Assembly: GCF_025971945.1 (NCBI RefSeq)
Contig: NZ_JAPDHW010000009.1
Location: forward strand, 81,337 to 145,336
Reading direction: 5' to 3'
Length of the DNA: 64,000 nt
Source: Chryseobacterium kimseyorum
GTDB taxonomy: Bacteria > Bacteroidota > Bacteroidia > Flavobacteriales > Weeksellaceae
Positions 15,913 through 25,381 of the stretch are shown in pieces. A program made the translations under genes and the position numbers. Every line of letters starts with the position of its first letter. The stretch's first letter is position 1. The notes beneath the pieces are model-generated. The model searched no databases and was not told the origin of the DNA. It worked only from the letters and a program-made list of their open reading frames with translations.

Positions 15913-18240
15913 ATGAAAAAGTTAATTGTAATCGCCACTTTGGCATTGGCACCAATGTTCTCGGCACAGGAAATGGTCACGAAGCCCGTTCAGTCTTATC
16001 AGACTGCGCAGTATCAGGCAAAGAAAAAAGCTTTTGTCGATGCACTTTTGGCTAAAATGACCTTAGACGAAAAAATAGGACAATTAAATTTGCCAAGTTC
16101 AGGTGATTTTACCACAGGTCTAGCAAAAAGTTCAGACATCGGAAAAAAAGTAGAGCAGGGATTAGTCGGTGGACTTTTCAATATAAAAGGTGCTGAGAAA
16201 ATTAAAGCTGTGCAAAAAGTAGCGGTAGAAAACAGCCGCCTGAAAATTCCTTTGATCTTCGGAATGGACGTTATTCATGGTTATGAAACAACATTCCCAA
16301 TTCCATTAGGATTGGCAGCTTCATGGGATATGAATCTGGTTCAGCAATCTGCAAGAGTAGCTGCAAGAGAAGCCGCAGCAGACGGAATCAACTGGACCTT
16401 CTCGCCAATGGTGGATATTTCCCGCGAACCGAGATGGGGAAGGGTTTCCGAAGGTTCAGGTGAAGATCCGTATTTAGGAAGTGAAATTTCGAAAAACATG
16501 GTTTACGGTTATCAGGGGAAAGATTTAGCGAATGGAACCAATATTTTAGCTTGTGTAAAACACTTTGCATTATACGGAGCTGGTGAAGCGGGTAGAGATT
16601 ACAACACCGTGGACATGAGCCACGTGAGAATGTTTAACGAATATTTTCCACCCTACAAAGCGGCTGTTGATGCAGGTGTTGCTTCGGTGATGGCTTCTTT
16701 CAATGAAGTGGACGGCGTGCCGGCAACCGGAAACAGATGGTTACAGACTGAAGTTTTAAGAAACCAGTGGAAATTCAAAGGTTTTGTCGTTACAGATTAT
16801 ACCGGAATCAACGAAATGGTGGATCACGGAATGGGAGATCTGCAGCAGGTATCGGCTTTGGCTTTGAAAGCTGGTGTTGATATGGATATGGTTGGAGAAG
16901 GCTTTTTAACCACATTAAAAAAATCTCTGGCTGAAGGAAAAGTAACTCAGGCGGAAATCGATATGGCTGCTAAAAGAATTCTGGAAGCTAAATACGACTT
17001 AGGCTTATTTGATAATCCTTACAAACACGGAGATGTAAAATTGGCTGCAAAAGAAGTCTACAATATGGAAAACCGTAATATCGCCAGAAGTGCAGCAGCT
17101 CAGTCGATGGTTTTGATGAAAAATGAAAATCAGGTTTTACCATTGAAAAAATCAGGAACGGTCGCGGTGATCGGTCCGTTGGTCAACAACTCAATGAATA
17201 TGCCGGGAACATGGAGTGTTGCTTCGAAGCATGCCAATGCAGTCAATCTGATGCAGGGTCTTCAGGCAAACTTCGGAAAAGAAGTGAAATTCCTTTCTGC
17301 AAAAGGTGCGAACATTGATTACGATGCTAAGCTCGAAGAAATCTACGCAGCGCACGGCAAGAAAACCGACAGAGACAACCGTTCAAAAGAAGCCTTATTA
17401 AAAGAAGCTGTTGATATTGCCAACAAAGCTGATGTCATTGTTTTGGCTATTGGAGAATCTGCCGAAATGAGCGGAGAATCTTCTTCAAGAACTGAAATCA
17501 CCATACCTCAATCACAAGTTGATTTATTAAATGAATTGAAAAAGACAGGAAAGCCAATCGCAGTCGTCCTTTTTACAGGCCGTCCTTTAGCTATAACGAA
17601 TATCAAAGATACTCCTGATGCAATTCTGAATGTGTGGTTTCCGGGTTCCGAGGCGGGATCTGCGATTTCTGATGTTCTTTTCGGAAAAGTAAATCCTTCA
17701 GGAAAACTTCCGATGACTTTCCCAAGAAGTCTTGGACAGGTTCCAATTTATTATAATGCTAAAAATACAGGCCGGCCTTTAGACCAAAAACTGGTTGATA
17801 AATGTGAATATCAAAGATTCCGTTCCAATTATATGGATGAATGTAATACACCATTGTATCCGTTTGGTTATGGTTTGAGCTATACTAAATTTACCTATTC
17901 TGATGTGACAGTTTCCAACGCAAATCCGAAAGGAAATCAGACGGTTCAGGCTTCGGTAACGGTTACCAATTCAGGAAATTATGACGGAGCAGAAGTGGTT
18001 CAGTTATACATCAGAGATTGGGTAGGAACCATTACAAGACCGGTAAAAGAACTGAAAGGATTCCAGAAAGTGATGCTGAAAAAAGGAGAATCTAAAAAAG
18101 TAACCTTCGATATCACTCCGGAACAGCTTAAATTCTACAACGGAGATTTAAAATACGACTGGGAAGCCGGAGATTTTGAAATCATGATTGGCACCAATTC
18201 TGAAGAAGTTAAACACTCAAAAATTAACTGGACAAAATAA
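15913..18240 (+). CDS. bglX: GH3 beta-glucosidase (BglX type)
   Basis: A 775-residue periplasmic glycoside hydrolase family 3 enzyme with a Sec signal (APMFSAQ). Domain order is GH3 N-terminal barrel, GH3 C-terminal sandwich and a fibronectin-III-like tail (from about 660). Visible landmarks: GMDVIHGY, the substrate-binding REPRWGR (171-177), the KHF motif at 216, the nucleophile Asp295 in GFVVTDYTG, VLMKN around 397, and the FPFGYGLSY-like PFGYGLSYTKF near 655. The architecture is intact and of normal length for BglX. In this cluster it probably cleaves beta-1,2-glucooligosaccharides released by the GH144 pair to glucose. A GAAA-loop terminator follows. Confidence 0.92.
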   Translation: MKKLIVIATLALAPMFSAQEMVTKPVQSYQTAQYQAKKKAFVDALLAKMTLDEKIGQLNLPSSGDFTTGLAKSSDIGKKVEQGLVGGLFNIKGAEKIKAVQKVAVENSRLKIPLIFGMDVIHGYETTFPIPLGLAASWDMNLVQQSARVAAREAAADGINWTFSPMVDISREPRWGRVSEGSGEDPYLGSEISKNMVYGYQGKDLANGTNILACVKHFALYGAGEAGRDYNTVDMSHVRMFNEYFPPYKAAVDAGVASVMASFNEVDGVPATGNRWLQTEVLRNQWKFKGFVVTDYTGINEMVDHGMGDLQQVSALALKAGVDMDMVGEGFLTTLKKSLAEGKVTQAEIDMAAKRILEAKYDLGLFDNPYKHGDVKLAAKEVYNMENRNIARSAAAQSMVLMKNENQVLPLKKSGTVAVIGPLVNNSMNMPGTWSVASKHANAVNLMQGLQANFGKEVKFLSAKGANIDYDAKLEEIYAAHGKKTDRDNRSKEALLKEAVDIANKADVIVLAIGESAEMSGESSSRTEITIPQSQVDLLNELKKTGKPIAVVLFTGRPLAITNIKDTPDAILNVWFPGSEAGSAISDVLFGKVNPSGKLPMTFPRSLGQVPIYYNAKNTGRPLDQKLVDKCEYQRFRSNYMDECNTPLYPFGYGLSYTKFTYSDVTVSNANPKGNQTVQASVTVTNSGNYDGAEVVQLYIRDWVGTITRPVKELKGFQKVMLKKGESKKVTFDITPEQLKFYNGDLKYDWEAGDFEIMIGTNSEEVKHSKINWTK

Positions 18241-18249
18241 ATTATACAC

Positions 18250-18277
18250 AAAGCCATTCGAAAGAGTGGCTTTTTTA
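18250..18277 (+). terminator. Intrinsic terminator after bglX
   Basis: A 10-bp stem AAAGCCATTC / GAGTGGCTTT (one G-U pair) with a GAAA tetraloop and a T-run. It closes the polysaccharide locus. Confidence 0.85.
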
Positions 18278-18328
18278 TTTCTCCACCAAAATAAAATGTC
18301 AGTAATGATATTAAATTTTTCTATTAGA

Positions 18329-18414
18329 AGCTCTTTCACGCTATCCACTCATACTCCTCGCTCCAAAGCTTTTGCCGGCGCGTGCTGTGGGGTAACCGTT
18401 ACTATCGTGGCTAG
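18329..18414. repeat. Palindromic intergenic element, family A, copy 2
   Basis: The 86-bp element has ends matching 14141-14235: AGCTCTTTCACGCTATCCAC at the left and GTAACCGTTACTATCGTGGC followed by TAG at the right. The middle differs and contains AAGCTTTTGCCGGCGCG. Conserved ends with variable middles mark it as a member of the same family. Confidence 0.55.
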
Positions 18415-18607
18415 GGTTTTTGTCTTTAATGACTACTTTTTGTCACCTTAAAAACCTATCAAATGTTACCACTGATTCTTAATATTTCCATTCGTCGTAG
18501 ATGAATCGAAAGGAGCCTAAGCGCCGTGAGATAAAAGCAAATTTTCATTCAACCCTAAACCACTCCTAAAACCAGCCTCACAATTTTTCTCTCTCAATCA
18601 AAATCCG

Positions 18608-18615
18608 TATTTTTG
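18608..18615 (+). promoter_or_regulatory. purB promoter -7 element
   Basis: TATTTTTG, an exact TAnnTTTG match 25 bases before the purB ATG. The -33 region is only T-rich (ATTTTT). Confidence 0.45.
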
Positions 18616-18639
18616 TGCATCTAAAAAGTAAAAGAAAGA

Positions 18640-20067
18640 ATGAATTCCTACAAAAATCCATTGGAAGAGCGCTACTCCAGCGAAGAAATGTTGTTTAACT
18701 TTTCTCACAACAACAAATTCCAGAATTGGAGAAAGCTTTGGATCGCGTTGGCTGAGATTGAAAAAGACTTGGGTCTTGACATCACAGACGAGCAAATTGC
18801 AGAGTTGAAAGCCAATGTTGATAATATCGATTACGATAAAGCGGCAGATTACGAGAAAAAATTCCGTCATGATGTGATGGCTCACGTTCACGCTTATGGT
18901 GATGTGGCGCCTTCTGCAAAAGGAATTATTCACCTGGGAGCAACTTCGGCATTTGTAGGAGATAATACAGATTTAATTCAAATTCGTGACGGACTATTAA
19001 TTTTAAAGAAAAAGTTGGTGAACGTAATGAAAAATCTTGCTGATTTTTCAATTCAATATAAAGATCTTCCAACTTTAGGATTTACCCATTTCCAACCAGC
19101 TCAGCTAACGACTGTTGGAAAAAGAGCGACACTTTGGTTACAGAGTTTAGTTTTAGATATCGAAGAACTTGATTTCTTCTTAGAAACTCTACGTTTCAGA
19201 GGAGTAAAAGGAACAACCGGAACTGCAGCAAGTTTCCTGGAGCTTTTCAACGGAGATTATTCTAAAGTAAAACATTTAGATAAAGAATTGTCAAAAAGAT
19301 TCGGTTTCGAAAAAGTTTTCGGAGTTTCAGGTCAGACTTACGACAGAAAAATTGATGCGAAAGTGGTTGCCTTATTAGGAAATATCGCACAGTCTGCACA
19401 TAAATTCACCAACGATTTACGTTTACTTCAAAATCTAAAAGAAGTTGAAGAACCATTCGAGAAAAATCAAATTGGTTCATCTGCAATGGCTTACAAACGT
19501 AACCCGATGAGAAGCGAAAGAATCGGAGCACTGGCAAAATACGTAATGTCTTTGACGACAAGTTCTGCAATGGTAGCTTCAACGCAATGGTTTGAAAGAA
19601 CACTGGACGATTCTGCAAACAAGAGATTAACGATTCCTCAGGCGTTTTTAGCGGTTGATGCAATCTTATTGATCTGGAACAACATCATGAACGGAATTGT
19701 GGTGTATCCGAACAGAATCAACAAACATATTATGGAAGAACTTCCTTTCATGGCGACGGAATACATCATCATGGAAGAAGTAAAAGCTGGTGGCGACCGT
19801 CAGGAAATCCACGAAGTAATCAGAGTTCACTCAATGGAAGCTTCCAAGCAGGTGAAAGAAGAAGGTAAGGAAAATGATTTGATCGAAAGAATCTTAAACG
19901 ATCATTCTCTGAAGCTTGATAAATCAAAACTGAAAGAAGTTCTTGATCCTAAAAACTTTATCGGTTTCGCACCAATACAAACGGAAGAATTCATTGCCAA
20001 TGAAGTTCAGCCGATTTTGGATGCGAACAGCGAGTTGATTGGTTTAGAATCTGATCTGAAAGTATAA
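18640..20067 (+). CDS. purB: Adenylosuccinate lyase
   Basis: A 475-residue fumarase/aspartase-superfamily enzyme of purine synthesis. It splits SAICAR to AICAR and adenylosuccinate to AMP. Signatures: HLGATSAFVGDNTDL (98-112), THFQPAQ (149-155), and the catalytic-loop signature GSSAMAYKRNP (279-289). Helical throughout with normal length. Monocistronic here, with its own TAnnTTTG promoter and a UUCG-loop terminator. purL lies one gene downstream, which keeps two purine genes close. Confidence 0.96.
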   Translation: MNSYKNPLEERYSSEEMLFNFSHNNKFQNWRKLWIALAEIEKDLGLDITDEQIAELKANVDNIDYDKAADYEKKFRHDVMAHVHAYGDVAPSAKGIIHLGATSAFVGDNTDLIQIRDGLLILKKKLVNVMKNLADFSIQYKDLPTLGFTHFQPAQLTTVGKRATLWLQSLVLDIEELDFFLETLRFRGVKGTTGTAASFLELFNGDYSKVKHLDKELSKRFGFEKVFGVSGQTYDRKIDAKVVALLGNIAQSAHKFTNDLRLLQNLKEVEEPFEKNQIGSSAMAYKRNPMRSERIGALAKYVMSLTTSSAMVASTQWFERTLDDSANKRLTIPQAFLAVDAILLIWNNIMNGIVVYPNRINKHIMEELPFMATEYIIMEEVKAGGDRQEIHEVIRVHSMEASKQVKEEGKENDLIERILNDHSLKLDKSKLKEVLDPKNFIGFAPIQTEEFIANEVQPILDANSELIGLESDLKV

Positions 20068-20069
20068 TT

Positions 20070-20096
20070 TATGCAGCTTCGGCTGCATATTTTTTT
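20070..20096 (+). terminator. UUCG-tetraloop terminator after purB
   Basis: Stem TATGCAGC / GCTGCATA closed by a TTCG tetraloop and followed by a T-run. Confidence 0.88.
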
Positions 20097-20105
20097 AATA
20101 ATTGT

Positions 20106-21122
20106 ATGAAGATTTTTATTTTTTTTCTAATGCTTTTAGGTCCTGTGATAATATTTTCGCAGGAGTTAAAACTGAATAAAAAAATAAAATCAACTACAGA
20201 TTTCGAACATTCTATTTCTGGAATTTCGGTGCCAATGAATTTGGGGAGTTTTTCAAGGACAGCTTTATTTACAAACTCTAAAAATGATAGTGTTTTTTCC
20301 GCAGAATATAAAAATGAAAATAGTGATGCTACTTTTCAGTTCAAAATAGTTTTAGGAGGTCTTGATGAAGAGAGACTTTTTAATTATTATTTCGAAAATC
20401 TTAAAGGCAGAAGATACGGTCCTAAAGAGGCTATCAATAAAACAATAAGTTTTAAAGACGGAAATTTTAAACTCAATGGAATTAGCACTTATTTTTCGCA
20501 TCTTGACAGATTAATCAATGTAAGAGTTTATGATGCCGGATTTTGGATATTTGTTTCAGAAACAAGTCAGAAAGGAAATGATACATTGGCTCTGGATAAT
20601 AGACAGGATGAGTTTTTGAAAAAAATAATGCCCTCAAAAATTGTTGAAAAAAATCCTTTGACGAGATATTCGAATATTTATTATGCAAAAGCCTGTTTCC
20701 GTGATTCTTTAATGCTGAGAAGCGCTATGAGTAGTGCAACTAATAAGATGAAATGGATATATGAAAATGTAAATAAATATGAAAGAGCTTCAGGAATTCC
20801 GGGAATTCTTTTAAACTATCAAATCGCAGGAATTAATAGCTTTATTGATTATAAAACGGAAAAAAATCCAAAACCTAGCAAAGGAGGTTACGAAACAAAT
20901 AATTTAATTGGCTTCTTTACAAAGCTTAGAGAATCAGGCTTTATAGATGAATTTTTGATGGAGAGTTATTATTATTTATTAGTTCCTCCAGAAAATCATC
21001 AATTTGATTACAAAGGCTACCAAAAGTGGAAACAGGAAAATTCAATCGAGTATAATACTTCTCAAAAGTACTATCTTATTGTAAATTCGCGGAAAAAAAC
21101 TGATCTGAATAAAGATGAGTAA
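20106..21122 (+). CDS. Secreted hypothetical protein
   Basis: A 338-residue protein with a Sec signal peptide (residues 1-19, PVIIFSQ). The mature part starts strand-rich (GISVPMNLGSFSRTALF, FQFKIVLGG) and becomes helical and lysine/tyrosine-rich toward the C-terminus (YEPASGIPGI-like YERASGIPGILLNYQIAG, then FDYKGYQKWKQEN). No catalytic motif or known domain was recognised. It lies between purB and purL but has no link to purine synthesis in its sequence. It is probably a periplasmic protein of unknown function. Confidence 0.7.
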   Translation: MKIFIFFLMLLGPVIIFSQELKLNKKIKSTTDFEHSISGISVPMNLGSFSRTALFTNSKNDSVFSAEYKNENSDATFQFKIVLGGLDEERLFNYYFENLKGRRYGPKEAINKTISFKDGNFKLNGISTYFSHLDRLINVRVYDAGFWIFVSETSQKGNDTLALDNRQDEFLKKIMPSKIVEKNPLTRYSNIYYAKACFRDSLMLRSAMSSATNKMKWIYENVNKYERASGIPGILLNYQIAGINSFIDYKTEKNPKPSKGGYETNNLIGFFTKLRESGFIDEFLMESYYYLLVPPENHQFDYKGYQKWKQENSIEYNTSQKYYLIVNSRKKTDLNKDE

Positions 21123-21164
21123 ATTAACAAATAAGTCTAATAATATATAAATATCTGACATCTA

Positions 21165-24100
21165 ATGTCTCAAAACAAAAGAATTTTCGTAGAAAAAAGA
21201 GGAATTTTCGATGTAGAAAGTCCAAAAATTTTTGATGAAGTAAAAGCGGTGGTTCCGTCTATCCAAAGTGTAAAAGTGTACAACGTATACGATATTTTTG
21301 GATTAAATGACGGTGAATTCGAAAAAGTGGTCAACAGCACATTCGTGGATCCTGTTACCGATATTTTAATCGAAGAAAATCCTGCAGAAGGAGTTTACTT
21401 CGCATTGGAATTTTTGCCTGGACAATACGATCAGCGTGCAGATTCTGCACAGCAGTGTATCGCTTTACTGACTGGAAATGAGAAATCAAAAGTAAGAAGC
21501 GGTAAGCTTATGCAGTTTGAAGGCATTTCAGAAGCTGATTTGGTGAAAATCAAAGACCTTTTGATCAATAAAGTGGAATCTCAGGAAAAAGATTTGTCAA
21601 CACTGAATATTCCTGCAGAAGAAACGCCTTCGAAGGTTTTGGTTCACGAAAATTTCATCAGTTTTGATGATGCTCAGTTGGAAGAATTCTTTAATTCTCA
21701 CGGCTTTGCATTGGGATTGGATGATTTGAAATTCATTCAGGAATACTTTAAAACTGAAAAGAGAAATCCTACAGAAACTGAACTGAAAGTTTTAGATACA
21801 TATTGGAGTGACCACTGCCGTCACACAACATTCGAAACAGAGCTGTCAAACATTGAATTTGAAGGTCAGTTTAAACATACATTGGAAACTATTTTCAATG
21901 ATTACATCGAAAAAAGAAAATTCTTAGGCCGCGAATTGAAACCAATCTCTTTAATGGATTTGGCGACCGTTTGCGGAAGGTATTTCCATAAAACAGGCAA
22001 CCTGGATAACCTGGTGGTTTCTGACGAAATCAACGCCTGTACGATCCAGATCGAAGCTGAGTACGACGGTAAAAAAGAACCGTGGTATTTATTATTCAAA
22101 AACGAAACGCACAATCACCCAACAGAAATTGAACCATTTGGTGGTGCTTCAACCTGTTTAGGTGGTGCGATCAGAGATCCTTTGTCCGGACGTTCATTCG
22201 TTTTCCAAGCGATGAGATTGACGGGTGCTGCTGATGTTTTAGAACCTGTAAGTCACACATTGCCAGGAAAATTACCTCAAAAAACAATCACAAAACAGGC
22301 GGCAAACGGTTATTCTTCTTACGGTAACCAAATCGGTCTCGCGACCACAATGGTTTCTGAAATCTACGATGAAGGCTACAAAGCAAAGAGAATGGAAGTT
22401 GGTTTTGTTACCGGCGCCGTTCCTGTAGACTGGGTAAGACGTGAAAAGCCTGAGGCTGGCGATTCGATCATCATTTTAGGTGGTGCGACTGGTCGTGATG
22501 GTGTTGGCGGAGCAAGCGGAAGTTCGAAAGAACAGGATGAAACTTCTATCCACACAATGAGTTCTGAAGTTCAGAAAGGAAATGCCGTTGAAGAACGTAA
22601 AATCCAGAGATTATTCAGAAATCCTGAAGTGACGAGACTGATTAAAAAATCAAATGACTTCGGAGCAGGTGGAGTTTCAGTAGCCATCGGTGAAATCGCT
22701 GATTCTTTGGAGGTTAATCTGGATGTCTTGCCTTTAAAATATGAAGGTTTGAACGGAACCGAGCTTGCTATTTCTGAATCTCAGGAAAGAATGGCGGTTG
22801 TGGTTGAACCAAAAGATAAAGAACAGTTCATCAAATTCTGTGAGGCTGAAAACATTGTGGCTGTAGAAGTTGCAAAAGTAACAGATTCAGGGAGAATGCA
22901 GATGTTCTGGAAAGGTGATAAAATTGTTGATCTTTCAAGAGAATTCTTGGATACCAACGGATGTTCAAAAAGTCAGGAAGTTAAGATTACGCATCTTAAT
23001 GAAGTGATAGAAGACACTCCCGTTTTCAACGAAGAGAATTTCTTGAAAATCCTTGCAGATAAAAATGTTGCTTCTCAAAAAGGTTTATTAGAGATGTTTG
23101 ACTCATCAATTGGTGCGACTACGGTTGCGATGCCTTTAGGTGGAAAATATCAGCAGACTTTGATGGAAGGAAGCGCTCAGACTTTACCGATTTTAGGAGC
23201 TAAAGATATTGAAACCGTTTCCTTTGCAAGTTGGGGATTTGATGCTGAAATTTCAAAGCAAAACTCGTTATTGGGAGCTTCTTATGCAGTCGTTGAGAGC
23301 GTTGCGAAAATCGTTGCGATGGGTGGCGATTATAAAAATATAAGATTAAGTTTCCAGGAATATTTTGAGAAATTAGGTCAGAATCCTGAAAAATGGGGCA
23401 AGCCTTTGGCTTCACTTTTGGGAGCTTACGATGCGCAGATTAACCTTGGTTTGGCTGCCATTGGTGGTAAGGATTCAATGAGTGGAACGTATCAGGATTT
23501 GAATGTTCCGCCAACGTTGATTTCATTCGCTTGTGCTAACGGTGAGAAGAAAAATGTGATCTCACCAGAATTTAAACAGGAAGGAAATAAACTGTATTTT
23601 TTCAACCATATTCCACAGGAAAACGGACTTCCAAACTATGAAAATCTGAAAACAGTTTTTGAATTGATTTTCGAAAATATCAAGGCAGGAAAAATCGTTT
23701 CTGTGAAGACTGTGAAGGAAGGTGGTGTTGCAGTTGCCTTAGCCAAAATGAGTTTTGGGAACAGATTAGGGGCTGAAATAACTGTTGCTGATGAGAACGT
23801 TTTATTGGCAAAAAATATCGGAAGTCTGATCATTGAATCAATTGAAGAATTAAGTTCTGTTGATCTTCAATTAATCGGTGAAGTTGAAAATGTAAATATT
23901 CTCAAAATCAGTGGTTTGAATTTTGAAATCGAAAAATTACTTAAAGCGAATACAAATACCTTTGAGAACCTTTTCTCAACGGTTGAAAAAGAAAAAATAA
24001 CGGTTGAATTAGATTCAAAACTGAACTCAATTAAACCAAGAAATATAGTTATTAAAAAACACGGAATTGTACAGCCGAGAGTTTTCGCACCGGTTTTCCC

Positions 24101-24863
24101 GGGAACAAATTGCGAATATGATACGCTGAATGCATTCCAAAAAGAAGGGGCAATTGTTAGCAGCTTGCCTTTGATTAATATCAATCATCAGTTGCTTGAC
24201 GAAAGCATCGATGCATGGGTGGAAGAAATTAAACAGTCGCAGATTTTAGCGTTCTCAGGAGGATTCTCTGCGGGTGACGAACCGGATGGTTCTGCCAAGT
24301 TTATCGTGAATGTTTTGAAGAACGAAAAGATGAAAAACGCCGTTCACGAATTGCTCGACAGAGACGGAATGATCATTGGAATCTGTAACGGTTTCCAGGC
24401 TTTGGTGAAGTCAGGATTATTGCCTTACGGTAGCATTAAGGATCTGGACGAAAATTCTCCAACGTTGGCTCACAACGCGATCAGAAGACATATTTCTCAA
24501 ATGGTGAATGTGAAAGTTCTGAATGACGAATCGCCCTGGTTAAAAGGAATGAAAGATCAGGTGTTCACCATCCCAATTTCTCACGGCGAAGGTCGTTTTA
24601 TGGCTTCGCAAGAAGAAATTCAGAAGTTGTATGAGAACGGACAGATTGCGACTCAATATTTAGATTTAGATGGAAACATCGCTCACGGAATGCCTTTCAA
24701 TCCTAATAACTCATTATTCGGAATTGAAGGAATCACAAGTCCGTGTGGAAAAATTTATGGTAGAATGGGGCACCCTGAACGTTTTGCAGAAGGTTTAATG
24801 AAAAATATTCCGACTGCGAATTATCATAATATCTTCAAAAACGGAGTGGAGTACTTTAAGTAG
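21165..24863 (+). CDS. purL: Phosphoribosylformylglycinamidine synthase, single-chain form
   Basis: A 1232-residue large-type FGAM synthetase that converts FGAR to FGAM with ATP and glutamine (step four of purine synthesis). Domain order is N-terminal PurS-like region, linker with the SDHCRHTTF motif (about 210), two AIRS-type ATP-binding halves with NETHNHPTEIEPFGGA (about 312) and GGKDSMSG (about 767), and a C-terminal class I glutaminase. The glutaminase cysteine is Cys1074 in GICNGFQ, and its histidine lies in GRMGHPER near residue 1208. All key motifs are present. It begins 42 bases after the preceding unknown gene. Confidence 0.97.
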   Translation: MSQNKRIFVEKRGIFDVESPKIFDEVKAVVPSIQSVKVYNVYDIFGLNDGEFEKVVNSTFVDPVTDILIEENPAEGVYFALEFLPGQYDQRADSAQQCIALLTGNEKSKVRSGKLMQFEGISEADLVKIKDLLINKVESQEKDLSTLNIPAEETPSKVLVHENFISFDDAQLEEFFNSHGFALGLDDLKFIQEYFKTEKRNPTETELKVLDTYWSDHCRHTTFETELSNIEFEGQFKHTLETIFNDYIEKRKFLGRELKPISLMDLATVCGRYFHKTGNLDNLVVSDEINACTIQIEAEYDGKKEPWYLLFKNETHNHPTEIEPFGGASTCLGGAIRDPLSGRSFVFQAMRLTGAADVLEPVSHTLPGKLPQKTITKQAANGYSSYGNQIGLATTMVSEIYDEGYKAKRMEVGFVTGAVPVDWVRREKPEAGDSIIILGGATGRDGVGGASGSSKEQDETSIHTMSSEVQKGNAVEERKIQRLFRNPEVTRLIKKSNDFGAGGVSVAIGEIADSLEVNLDVLPLKYEGLNGTELAISESQERMAVVVEPKDKEQFIKFCEAENIVAVEVAKVTDSGRMQMFWKGDKIVDLSREFLDTNGCSKSQEVKITHLNEVIEDTPVFNEENFLKILADKNVASQKGLLEMFDSSIGATTVAMPLGGKYQQTLMEGSAQTLPILGAKDIETVSFASWGFDAEISKQNSLLGASYAVVESVAKIVAMGGDYKNIRLSFQEYFEKLGQNPEKWGKPLASLLGAYDAQINLGLAAIGGKDSMSGTYQDLNVPPTLISFACANGEKKNVISPEFKQEGNKLYFFNHIPQENGLPNYENLKTVFELIFENIKAGKIVSVKTVKEGGVAVALAKMSFGNRLGAEITVADENVLLAKNIGSLIIESIEELSSVDLQLIGEVENVNILKISGLNFEIEKLLKANTNTFENLFSTVEKEKITVELDSKLNSIKPRNIVIKKHGIVQPRVFAPVFPGTNCEYDTLNAFQKEGAIVSSLPLININHQLLDESIDAWVEEIKQSQILAFSGGFSAGDEPDGSAKFIVNVLKNEKMKNAVHELLDRDGMIIGICNGFQALVKSGLLPYGSIKDLDENSPTLAHNAIRRHISQMVNVKVLNDESPWLKGMKDQVFTIPISHGEGRFMASQEEIQKLYENGQIATQYLDLDGNIAHGMPFNPNNSLFGIEGITSPCGKIYGRMGHPERFAEGLMKNIPTANYHNIFKNGVEYFK

Positions 24864-24925
24864 GCAGCTTGCTTTTGGCAATTTGCTTTTGGCTTTAAAA
24901 ATACTGAGTTTAAAATACGACTTTC

Positions 24926-24958
24926 AAACCTAACGGGTTTTCAAAACCCGTTAGGTTT
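24926..24958. repeat. Perfect 16-bp inverted repeat hairpin after purL
   Basis: Arms AAACCTAACGGGTTTT (24926-24941) and its exact complement (24943-24958) are separated by one base. It probably terminates purL transcription. The same hairpin motif is, to my recollection, widely repeated in Flavobacteriia intergenic regions, so it is likely a dispersed repeat. Confidence 0.75.
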
Positions 24959-24993
24959 TAGGAAAACTGTCTGTTGAAATATTTATAATTAGA

Positions 24994-25380
24994 TTGAATA
25001 CTTCAAATAAAAATAAAAGAGAATCGGCTGTCATCAATGGCAGCCGTTTTTCTGATTTAGCAGGATTTTACGAAGAAGTTTCCCAGGTTTTAATGAAAGA
25101 TGAAGATTGGAAAGTCGGTACGCTCGATGGATTTGATGATATTTTGTATGAATTTAAAGGTGAAATGATCTGGAAAGATTCTCAAAAATCAAGGCAAGAT
25201 TTAGGATTAGAAGTAACAAAGAAATTCTACGAAGATAAAATCAGACAAGGAAAGCCTTTTAATATCAATTTAGCTCAACAAAAACTGGATGATTTGATTT
25301 CCGGAAACGGACAGACCTTGTACAATATTTTAATTGAAATTATTGAATCGCATAAAAATATAACCTTAGTTTTAGATTGA
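24994..25380 (+). CDS. Barstar-family protein (putative ribonuclease inhibitor)
   Basis: A 128-residue acidic protein with a TTG start (24994). No in-frame ATG exists before the conserved start of the domain. It shows the barstar pattern: the AVINGSRFSDLAGFYEEV first strand and helix, the LDGFDDILYEF segment corresponding to the NLDALWDCL helix that blocks barnase-type RNases, and the closing NITLVLD strand. The family inhibits secreted RNases or toxin domains. No partner RNase is seen nearby, so it is an orphan. It ends one base before the SGNH hydrolase ATG, forming an operon of three. Confidence 0.7.
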   Translation: MNTSNKNKRESAVINGSRFSDLAGFYEEVSQVLMKDEDWKVGTLDGFDDILYEFKGEMIWKDSQKSRQDLGLEVTKKFYEDKIRQGKPFNINLAQQKLDDLISGNGQTLYNILIEIIESHKNITLVLD

Positions 25381-25381
25381 A

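Larger units (their letters stand above)
18278..18639. other. Intergenic stretch between bglX and purB
   Basis: Contains a second family A palindromic element (18329-18414) and the purB promoter (18608-18615). The remainder (about 18420-18600) shows no frame or structure I can support. Confidence 0.5.
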
